A stretch of 12,704 nt of DNA, taken from NCBI GenBank assembly GCA_964589285.1, contig CAZPSP010000075.1, positions 1 to 12,704 of the forward strand, read 5' to 3'. This stretch comes from DAOUEG01 sp964589285 (lineage in GTDB: Bacteria > Chloroflexota > Dehalococcoidia > Dehalococcoidales > RBG-16-60-22). Every line of letters starts with the position of its first letter. The stretch's first letter is position 1. The notes below the pieces were generated by a model. That model saw nothing but the letters and a program-made list of their open reading frames with translations, was not told the DNA's origin and made no database searches. The position numbers and the translations under genes are program-made. This document shows, in pieces, positions 7,253 to 12,704 of the stretch.

Positions 7253-7899
7253 TCTTTACCTGACTTGAAGTAAGCGATGACATCGAAAAGGTCTTTGAAC
7301 TCAGTATGAGGCAAGTTTTCCTCGCGGCATTTTTGGAGCAGGACGCTGGTCGCGAAGACATGGTCGGCGTGGCGTGCCGGGGGCAGGTCCGCCATGCCGT
7401 CACCCAGGTAAAAGACACGGTCATAGCCCCTCAGCCGCTGTTGCTCCGCCCGCGCCGCCTTAAATCCGGACATGACGCTCGTCCCGTTCGTGTCAAGATA
7501 GGTCAATCTCAGGCCTTCCGGGCGGAATTCCGTCTCCGCCGCAATGACCTCGATGTCTCCAAACCCCAGGTCCTGCAAGATGACCTGGATGTAAAACCGG
7601 AGACCGTTACTGATGATGGAGAACTCCCAGCCGCGTTCCCGGCCATAGTGGAAAAAGTCCTCGACGCCCGGCCGCAGGACGACCCTGCCGGAGTTCAGGA
7701 GGAAGTCCCGCAGTGTTTCCGGAGATTCTTTAATCATGGCGAACTGCCAGGTGTTGCACTCTTCCACGGTAATGCGTCCGCCGTAGTAATCGGCCTGTAT
7801 CTTTTTCCAGTCGCCCTGCGCGAATGTTTCCAGGAGGGAATGGCTGACTTCACCGATGGTAAGCGAGGCATCGAAATCGCATTGGAAGAGGGTTTTCAA
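7249..7899 (-). CDS. MtnX-like HAD-IB phosphatase, upstream paralogue
   Basis: Same length (216 residues) and architecture as the gene downstream, pointing to a tandem duplication. Motif I is DFDASLT: Asp8 and Asp10 are present but the usual Gly-Thr is Ala-Ser. Motif II is Ser97 in SIISNG and motif III Lys147. Motif IV is the regular GDGMAD (166-171). Its active site is thus altered at motif I, whereas the neighbour's is altered at motif IV. The start is TTG at 7897-7899: the frame is closed by a TGA about 10 codons upstream, with no ATG, GTG or other TTG between, and the motif I spacing fits. The ribosome binding site is poor. It is transcribed from a good promoter at 7939-7968 and shares a two-gene operon with its paralogue. 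Confidence 0.83.
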   Translation of the reverse strand: MKTLFQCDFDASLTIGEVSHSLLETFAQGDWKKIQADYYGGRITVEECNTWQFAMIKESPETLRDFLLNSGRVVLRPGVEDFFHYGRERGWEFSIISNGLRFYIQVILQDLGFGDIEVIAAETEFRPEGLRLTYLDTNGTSVMSGFKAARAEQQRLRGYDRVFYLGDGMADLPPARHADHVFATSVLLQKCREENLPHTEFKDLFDVIAYFKSGKE

Positions 7900-7938
7900 A
7901 ACAGGTATGGTCCTTGCTGGAGAAGATTTTCACTATTC

Positions 7939-7968
7939 ATGATAAAGAATTGCAGAGGCAGGGGTCAA
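7939..7968 (-). promoter_or_regulatory. sigma70-type promoter of the HAD phosphatase operon
   Basis: TTGACC (7968-7963) and TATCAT (7944-7939) are separated by 18 nt on the minus strand, each matching 5 of 6 consensus positions. It is the best promoter in the window. The predicted start near 7932 gives a leader of about 32 nt. It lies in the gap after uvrC. Confidence 0.6.
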
Positions 7969-7990
7969 GGAGGGAGGAATTAGAGACAAC

Positions 7991-9808
7991 TTAAAGCTGT
8001 TCCTTGACCTTCTCCGCCTGCTCTCTGGACATGCCGGTAGCCGCAACGAGTTCCTCCACGCTGGCTTCCCGTATGCCGGATACCGAGCCAAACCTCCTCA
8101 GCAGGGCGGCTTTACGTTTGGGCCCGATACCGGGGATATCATCAAGCAGGGAAGTAAAGGTCTTGCGCCGGTGTACATTGGTGTAGTAGCTGACCGCAAA
8201 ACGGTGCGCCTCGTCACGCAACCGCTGCAGGACCTGGAGCGCCGGCGCCGAGCGCGGCAGGACGATAGGGTCTTTCCTTCCGGGGAGGAAAATCTCTTCG
8301 TTCTCCTTGGCGAGACCGATGAAGGTCATGCCGCTGACATCGCCGAGCGCCTCCATGACGGCGTTCAACTGGCCTTTACCGCCATCGATGAGCACCAGGT
8401 CCGGCATCATCGCCCATGTCTCTCCGGCATCCCCGGCGGCGGCGCGTTTGAACCGCCGCTTAAGCACTTCCTGGAGCATGGCGTAGTCATTGGCGCCGGT
8501 GACCGACTTTATCTTGAACCGCCGGTAGTGGGCCGGCTTCGGCTTACCGTCCTCGAAGACCACCATGCTGCCGACAGCGGATGTCCCCTGGATGTTGGAA
8601 ATATCGTAAGCTTCCATACGGACCGGCTGGCGGTCCATATCGAGGGCGGTCCGCAGTTCTTCCAAGGCATCTTCGGCCTTTACGGAGGATGCCATATCCT
8701 TGATTTTAAGCCGTTCCAGTCCCTGCCGGGCATTTTCAGCCGCCGTATCCACGAGTTGCTTCTTGACGCCCCGGCGCGGCACCTCTATCCGGACGGCCCC
8801 ACACCGGCGTCCTTTGAGCCATTCCTGGAGCACCTGTTTGTCTTCCACCGGGTACTGAAGCAGGAGGAGCGCCGGTATCTGGGTTGCGGAGGAGTAATAT
8901 TGCTTGATAAAGCTGGCCATGATCTGCCGCGGGTCTTCCTCCTGGGTATTACGCAACAGGAAGCCCTCCCGGCCGGTCAGCTTGTTGTTCCGCACAAGCA
9001 TTATCTGGACGTAGGCATGGTCATTGTCCTGGACGAAGGCGATAACATCTTCATCGCCGCGGATGACCGCCGCTATCTTCTCACCTTCAATGACGTTCTC
9101 GATGGCGTGTATCTGGTCGCGCAACTGAGCGGCTTTCTCGTACTGCATGTCCGCCGAAGCGCGGTTCATCCGGGCCTTCAATTCGCGGAGGACAGGCTCC
9201 CGTTTCCCTTCCAGGAACAGGATGACTTCCCGGATGATCTCGTCGTACTCCTGTTTCGGCGCGCTGCCGGCGCACGGGGCCAGGCAGCGGTTCATGTAGA
9301 ACTCCAGGCAGGGACGGGGCGCTTTACCGTCGATCTTCTTCGAGCACTGGCGGTAAGGGAAGATGTTCTTAAGGACCTTCAGGGTATTTTTTACAGACCA
9401 GGCGGAGGCGAACGGCCCGAAGTACCGCGCGCCGTCCTGCTCGAACCGGCGGGTAAGATAGACCCGCGGCCATTCCTCGTTGATGTCCACTTTAATGTAC
9501 GGGAACGACTTATCGTCCTTGAGCAGGACGTTGTAGTGCGGCCGGTACTGCTTGATGAGGGTCAGTTCCAGGATGAGCGCTTCCTGCTCGGAACTGGCGA
9601 TGAAGTAATCTATGTCCGCGATGCGGGAGACCATACGAAGTGTCTTGGGAGAAAGGTTGCGGGAGTTCTGGAAATAAGAACGGACCCGGTTGGAGAGGTC
9701 GAGCGCCTTGCCGATATACATGATGTTCCGGGAGGCGTCCTTCATCAGGTAGACGCCGGGCTGGTGCGGCAGCCGTTTGACCAGGGCTTCGATAATATCA
9801 TTCGTCAC
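7991..9808 (-). CDS. uvrC: excinuclease ABC subunit C
   Basis: The nuclease of nucleotide excision repair: it cuts both sides of a lesion in the UvrB-DNA complex. The 605 residues match the full family length. The GIY-YIG domain is at the N-terminus (GVY 18-20, YIG 31-33, Glu76), making the 3' cut. Four cysteines (155, 167, 175, 179) have the spacing of the UvrC iron-sulfur site. A UVR domain at about 205-240 binds UvrB. The RNase H-like C-terminal nuclease has DISN with Asp402, IDGG with Asp474 and DEAHRF with His535, making the 5' cut. Two helix-hairpin-helix motifs (557-605) bind DNA. The start is GTG at 9806-9808 with GAGGT 8 nt upstream. uvrA and uvrB are not in the window. Confidence 0.97.
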   Translation of the reverse strand: MTNDIIEALVKRLPHQPGVYLMKDASRNIMYIGKALDLSNRVRSYFQNSRNLSPKTLRMVSRIADIDYFIASSEQEALILELTLIKQYRPHYNVLLKDDKSFPYIKVDINEEWPRVYLTRRFEQDGARYFGPFASAWSVKNTLKVLKNIFPYRQCSKKIDGKAPRPCLEFYMNRCLAPCAGSAPKQEYDEIIREVILFLEGKREPVLRELKARMNRASADMQYEKAAQLRDQIHAIENVIEGEKIAAVIRGDEDVIAFVQDNDHAYVQIMLVRNNKLTGREGFLLRNTQEEDPRQIMASFIKQYYSSATQIPALLLLQYPVEDKQVLQEWLKGRRCGAVRIEVPRRGVKKQLVDTAAENARQGLERLKIKDMASSVKAEDALEELRTALDMDRQPVRMEAYDISNIQGTSAVGSMVVFEDGKPKPAHYRRFKIKSVTGANDYAMLQEVLKRRFKRAAAGDAGETWAMMPDLVLIDGGKGQLNAVMEALGDVSGMTFIGLAKENEEIFLPGRKDPIVLPRSAPALQVLQRLRDEAHRFAVSYYTNVHRRKTFTSLLDDIPGIGPKRKAALLRRFGSVSGIREASVEELVAATGMSREQAEKVKEQL

Positions 9809-9831
9809 GGGAATCGACCTCTTTCAACCTC

Positions 9832-9840
9832 ATTCTAGCA
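9832..9840 (-). promoter_or_regulatory. extended -10 promoter of uvrC
   Basis: TGC followed by TAGAAT on the minus strand, without a clear -35. The predicted start near 9825 leaves a leader of about 17 nt carrying the ribosome binding site. It lies in the 56-bp gap after mntP. No LexA-like dyad is visible around it. Confidence 0.45.
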
Positions 9841-9864
9841 CAGCGGATGCGAGGCGAAAATGGT

Positions 9865-10437
9865 TCAGACGAGGTGTTCGATGAGGATACGAACTCCGAT
9901 AGCTATCAGGACAATGCCTCCGACGAGTTCGGCGCGTTCTCCGAACAGTTTTCCCACTCGTTTTCCGATGACCAGACCAATCAAGGTGATGATGAAGGCG
10001 GTAAGGCCGATGGTGACTGCCGCCATGAGGAGATTGACCTTGAGAAACGCAAAGGACAGGCCCACCGCCAGGGCGTCGATGCTGGTGGCGAGGGACAGCG
10101 TGAGGAGGACCGGCAGCCTGGTGATGCCGGCGCTTTTCCGTTCCTCGGAGTCGCTTCCATGGAACGAATCCCATATCATCTTGCCGCCGATGAAACCGAG
10201 GAGGCCGAAAGCAAGCCAGTGGTCGAAAGGGGCGATGTAGTCTATGACCGTACTGCCGGCGAACCATCCCAGCACCGTCATGCCTGCCTGGAACAACCCG
10301 AAGGAAAGCGCGATGCGCAGTCCCGCGCTTTTGAAGGCGTTTCCGATAGCTACGCTGCCGGCGACCGAAACTGCGAAGCAGTCCGCGGAAAGTCCCAGGG
10401 CAATGATGAAAATGGAAAAGAAGCCGGTCTCGGACAT
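9865..10437 (-). CDS. mntP: manganese efflux pump MntP
   Basis: Integral membrane Mn(II) exporter that protects against manganese excess. 190 residues with six predicted membrane helices in two similar halves, the usual family length. The conserved acidic residues are present: Asp19 in LSADCFAVS and Asp120 in TSIDALAVG, the two related family signatures. A hydrophilic loop rich in charged residues (92-103) separates the halves. The start is fixed by an in-frame TGA two codons before the ATG. No good ribosome binding site exists, and a -10-like element ends 5 nt before the ATG, so the message may be leaderless. No yybP-ykoY manganese riboswitch is recognisable upstream. Confidence 0.93.
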   Translation of the reverse strand: MSETGFFSIFIIALGLSADCFAVSVAGSVAIGNAFKSAGLRIALSFGLFQAGMTVLGWFAGSTVIDYIAPFDHWLAFGLLGFIGGKMIWDSFHGSDSEERKSAGITRLPVLLTLSLATSIDALAVGLSFAFLKVNLLMAAVTIGLTAFIITLIGLVIGKRVGKLFGERAELVGGIVLIAIGVRILIEHLV

Positions 10438-10442
10438 ACTTC

Positions 10443-10451
10443 AGTATGGCA
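10443..10451 (-). promoter_or_regulatory. extended -10 of mntP, predicted leaderless start
   Basis: On the minus strand TGC-CATACT ends 5 nt before the mntP ATG, so transcription would start at or near the A. The only -35 candidate is TTGCTG at 10467-10472 (18-nt spacer, 3 of 6 matches). CATACT forms a 6-bp inverted repeat with AGTATG across a 2-nt centre (10435-10448), covering the start codon. Confidence 0.35.
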
Positions 10452-10471
10452 TAGCAATGACGTAAACAGCA

Positions 10472-10495
10472 AAGCGGATGCCAGTGCATCCGCTT
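10472..10495 (-). terminator. perfect 10-bp hairpin after the LuxR-family gene
   Basis: AAGCGGATGC and GCATCCGCTT pair perfectly around a 4-nt loop. The hairpin begins 29 nt after the regulator's stop codon and is followed on the minus strand by TGCTGTTT, giving a moderately U-rich tail. This fits an intrinsic terminator. Its promoter-proximal end abuts the weak -35 of mntP, so it may also or instead be a protein-binding site for mntP control. Confidence 0.55.
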
Positions 10496-10524
10496 CACAT
10501 GCCAGACATGAAGAAAGCCGCGAA

Positions 10525-11211
10525 CTAATTGATCTTGATGAGTCCCTGCTTGATCGCCACGACAACGGCTTCAGTCCGCGCGTTAGCGTTCAGTTTACGT
10601 AGGATGGACGTAACGTGGTTCTTGATCGTTTGCTCGCTGATACCGAGTTCCGCCGCAATCTGTTTGTTCAAGAAACCGCGGGCGATAAATTCAAGAATCT
10701 CTATTTCCCGGGGCGTCAACGGAGAGATATATGACTCTGTCTCACTCCGGAATGCGAGTTCCTGGAACTGCTGGAGGACATGCTCCGCTACGCGTGGGTG
10801 CGAGGTCAGCGATTCATTGATTGGGTGCTCGCCGCGGGCCACCCGCCGGACCGTCTCGATAAGTTGCGCGGCGGTAACCTCCTTGCTCAGGTAAGCCACG
10901 GCCTGGGCTTTCAATGCGAGGAACAACTGGTTATCGTCCGGGTTGGAGGTGAGCACAATAACGCCGATATTGGGGGAGCGGAGCCTTATCTTCTTGGCCA
11001 GGTCGAGACCGGCTTCAGACTGCCCGCCGTCCAGGTCGAGCAGGGCAACGTCCGGCGGCAAGTTATCGATAACACGCAGAACGTCTTCATTCACTCCGGT
11101 GGCACCGAGAATAACAATATCCCCAACATCAGCGAACGTATTTTCTACGGCCTGCTGAAACAATGATTGCTGGCTGATAATGAATACCTGTATCTTTGAA
11201 TTATTGACCAT
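10525..11211 (-). CDS. LuxR/NarL-family response regulator with atypical receiver domain
   Basis: DNA-binding regulator of 228 residues. The N-terminal receiver (about 6-125) keeps the phosphoacceptor position Asp59, Thr88 and Lys110, but the Mg2+-binding acidic pair at the end of strand 1 is Ser13-Gln14 (IISQQSLF instead of the usual IVDDHPLF). Normal phosphorylation is therefore doubtful. The C-terminal LuxR helix-turn-helix spans about 163-228 (LTPREIEILEFIARG; recognition helix near SEQTIKNHV). The ATG at 11211 has only a weak ribosome binding site. The gene lies 53 bp after the diguanylate cyclase gene in the same direction. That gap holds an AGGAGG string (11255-11260) and a GGTAAA/TTTACC hairpin with no start codon beside them. 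No partner histidine kinase is in the window. Confidence 0.9.
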   Translation of the reverse strand: MVNNSKIQVFIISQQSLFQQAVENTFADVGDIVILGATGVNEDVLRVIDNLPPDVALLDLDGGQSEAGLDLAKKIRLRSPNIGVIVLTSNPDDNQLFLALKAQAVAYLSKEVTAAQLIETVRRVARGEHPINESLTSHPRVAEHVLQQFQELAFRSETESYISPLTPREIEILEFIARGFLNKQIAAELGISEQTIKNHVTSILRKLNANARTEAVVVAIKQGLIKIN

Positions 11212-11264
11212 GATCTTGTTTCCCGTCCCGTTTTCCGGTAAAGCAGCGGGTTTACCTCCTGGCT

Positions 11265-12704
11265 CTATTCGGCAGCTCCGGCGGCTGCGGCGGTTTTCTG
11301 TTGTGTGGCGATAAACCGGTCCACCAGTTCCGGATCGAATTGTGTACCGGCATTGTGTTGCAGTTCCAGTAATGCCTGTTGCCGTGTCTTTTTCATTGCG
11401 TAAGGCCGTTCGGTGGTCATAGCTGCATAGGCAGCAGCAATAGCCAGGATACGAGCATCGAGCGGGATATGATTTTCTTTCAAGCCATCCGGGTAACCGG
11501 TACCGTCAAACCGTTCATGGTGATGCAGAATGGCTGCCTGGCATTGAGAAATGTGCGGAATATTACCGACCAGTGCGGCGCCAAGCTGCGGGTGTGATTC
11601 GATGATTCTGCGTTCATCATCCGTCAGGTCTCCCGGTTTATTGAGGATAGACTCGCTGATACACATTTTCCCGATGTTGACCAGCAGAGCGCTGGTTTCG
11701 AGCGTATTGAGAGCTTCCGGTTCCAGACCTATTTCTTTGCCCATAGAGACGGCGTATTCGGCGACCTTCAAAGATTGACCACGGGCAAAATGATGATTAG
11801 TATCGATACTCTCGCTGAGCAACTGGATGAGAGTGTCTATCTTTTGTTCCGGGGAGCAGCTTTCTGCGCTCTGGCAGAGACTTTCACTTTCTCCCGCGGT
11901 GTGCCCCGTCCGGTTCCTCCCGGAACGTTTCACCTTGTACAGGGTCATATCCGCTGCGTCAATGATCTCAGTATGACTGACACCATCAGCCGGCCAGCAC
12001 GCAATACCGATACTCGCGCTGACCGTAATTTCACCGGTGTTCAGGCTGCTGCCGATCTTCTGCCGTACTCTTTCGGCCACCTGAAGTGCGTCATCTATTT
12101 CAGTATGAGGCAAGAGGATGGCAAATTCGTCCCCGCCGTACCGGAAAGCCCGGTCGGAGCCGCGAATAGTGGACCTGATATGCTTGCCGACTTCTCTTAG
12201 CAGGTTATCTCCGGACAGATGGCCATAGGTATCATTGTAGGCCTTGAAATGGTCGAGGTCGATGATAGCGAGCGAGAAATTGCCGCCGTATCTGGAATGG
12301 CGGCTGATCTCGTCATCAAGCATTTCATCCAAGGAGCGGCGGTTCAACAGGCCGGTGAGTTCATCGATGCGAGCGCGTTTTTCGGCATCGGCATACAGCC
12401 GTGAGTTTTCCAGCGGCATGGCTATTTGAGAAGCCAGTTGCTCGAACAGCTTGATATGGCGCTGTGAATAAGCGTGCGGCTGCTGACTGGCGCTGATGAG
12501 GCAGCCGATAGCCCGGTTCTTGGCAATAAGGGGTAGATAGACGATGGTCCGTAGGCCGGACCTACGGTGAATTTCACCTGTCTCGAAGGAGGAATCTTTC
12601 TGCAGATCGGTTTCCAGGAACGTGGTCCTGTGGCTGATAACCCATCCAGCCCCCGTGCCTTCGGCCGGGAGTATGTCTCCAACCTGATATTCAGCATTCT
12701 CCGC
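11265..12704 (-). CDS. GAF-GGDEF-HD-GYP protein: diguanylate cyclase with degenerate HD-GYP, 5' end beyond window
   Basis: The frame is open to the right edge, so the N-terminus is missing; 479 residues are visible. An ATG at 12417-12419 is internal, because the 95 residues before it read as the end of a GAF sensor domain. Numbering from that Met: the GGDEF domain (about 15-175) has an intact GGDEF at 95-99 and a product-inhibition I-site RGSD at 86-89, so c-di-GMP synthesis is likely. The HD-GYP domain follows (about 207-372). It keeps His276, HHHE (299-302) and GYP (308-310), but the HD dyad is Val247-Asn248, an upstream His is Gln215 and a later Asp is Ala329. Phosphodiesterase activity is probably lost. 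It lies just upstream of the LuxR-family regulator, probably in one operon. Confidence 0.9.
   Translation of the reverse strand, partial: AENAEYQVGDILPAEGTGAGWVISHRTTFLETDLQKDSSFETGEIHRRSGLRTIVYLPLIAKNRAIGCLISASQQPHAYSQRHIKLFEQLASQIAMPLENSRLYADAEKRARIDELTGLLNRRSLDEMLDDEISRHSRYGGNFSLAIIDLDHFKAYNDTYGHLSGDNLLREVGKHIRSTIRGSDRAFRYGGDEFAILLPHTEIDDALQVAERVRQKIGSSLNTGEITVSASIGIACWPADGVSHTEIIDAADMTLYKVKRSGRNRTGHTAGESESLCQSAESCSPEQKIDTLIQLLSESIDTNHHFARGQSLKVAEYAVSMGKEIGLEPEALNTLETSALLVNIGKMCISESILNKPGDLTDDERRIIESHPQLGAALVGNIPHISQCQAAILHHHERFDGTGYPDGLKENHIPLDARILAIAAAYAAMTTERPYAMKKTRQQALLELQHNAGTQFDPELVDRFIATQQKTAAAAGAAE

Noticed and set aside
8171..9838. A 555-codon plus-strand frame opposite uvrC
   Set aside because: It is antisense to a clear full-length uvrC; long antisense frames are expected in high-G+C coding DNA.
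10438..10524. yybP-ykoY manganese riboswitch upstream of mntP
   Set aside because: The spacer is too short and lacks the conserved loops; the predicted message is leaderless.
7302..12110. CAGTATGA-type string repeated near 7302, 11970, 12102 and 10442
   Set aside because: Three copies simply encode His-Thr-Glu in minus-strand proteins; only the mntP copy is intergenic, so this is not a shared repeat.
11265..12419. Starting the GGDEF gene at the ATG at 12419
   Set aside because: The frame stays open for 95 more codons to the edge and these encode GAF-like sequence, so this Met is internal.
12422..12697. A 91-codon minus-strand frame beside the GGDEF gene
   Set aside because: It is a shadow frame; the correct frame through this stretch encodes the end of the GAF domain, continuous with the GGDEF gene up to the window edge.

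Overview
The window is compact bacterial DNA of fairly high G+C, with 11 protein-coding genes, short intergenic gaps and no RNA genes, CRISPR arrays or insertion sequences that I can see. The gene set (class I acyl-CoA ligase, HSL-type esterase, tandem MtnX-like phosphatases, PQQ-type sugar dehydrogenase lipoprotein, GAF-GGDEF-HD-GYP protein, MntP, frequent TTG/GTG starts) would fit a Chloroflexota lineage such as Dehalococcoidia. That is an impression from gene content, not proof; no ribosomal or other phylogenetic marker is present.

Layout. Positions 1-3932 (+ strand): an HSL/family IV alpha/beta hydrolase, an RluB/RsuA-type pseudouridine synthase with a 140-residue basic tail, and an AMP-forming acyl-CoA ligase with several divergent core motifs. 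From 3910 to the right edge everything is on the minus strand. In transcription order (right to left) it runs: a sensory GAF-GGDEF-HD-GYP protein cut by the window edge, a LuxR/NarL-type regulator, mntP, uvrC, two tandem MtnX-like HAD phosphatases joined by an ATGA overlap, a secreted sugar-dehydrogenase-like lipoprotein, then a lipid (diacylglycerol) kinase joined by a second ATGA overlap to a small DUF5658-like membrane protein. The last gene and the acyl-CoA ligase converge and overlap by 23 bp.

How they may work together. The diguanylate cyclase and the LuxR regulator probably form one signalling unit. In both, a key metal-binding site is missing: the HD-GYP domain has lost its HD dyad and other ligands, and the receiver domain has lost its acidic pair. 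uvrC and mntP are independent housekeeping or stress genes with their own promoters. The lipid kinase/DUF5658 pair has the richest control region in the window: four CAT(T)AA half-sites at 10-11 bp spacing, an extended -10, and a 16-bp perfect palindrome over the start of transcription.

I do not see a clearly new multi-gene system. The best leads are the two proteins with lost metal sites, the tandem phosphatases whose catalytic motifs diverge in opposite places, the lipid kinase control region, and a recurring ATAC-N4/5-GTAT start-site element linked to leaderless-looking genes.
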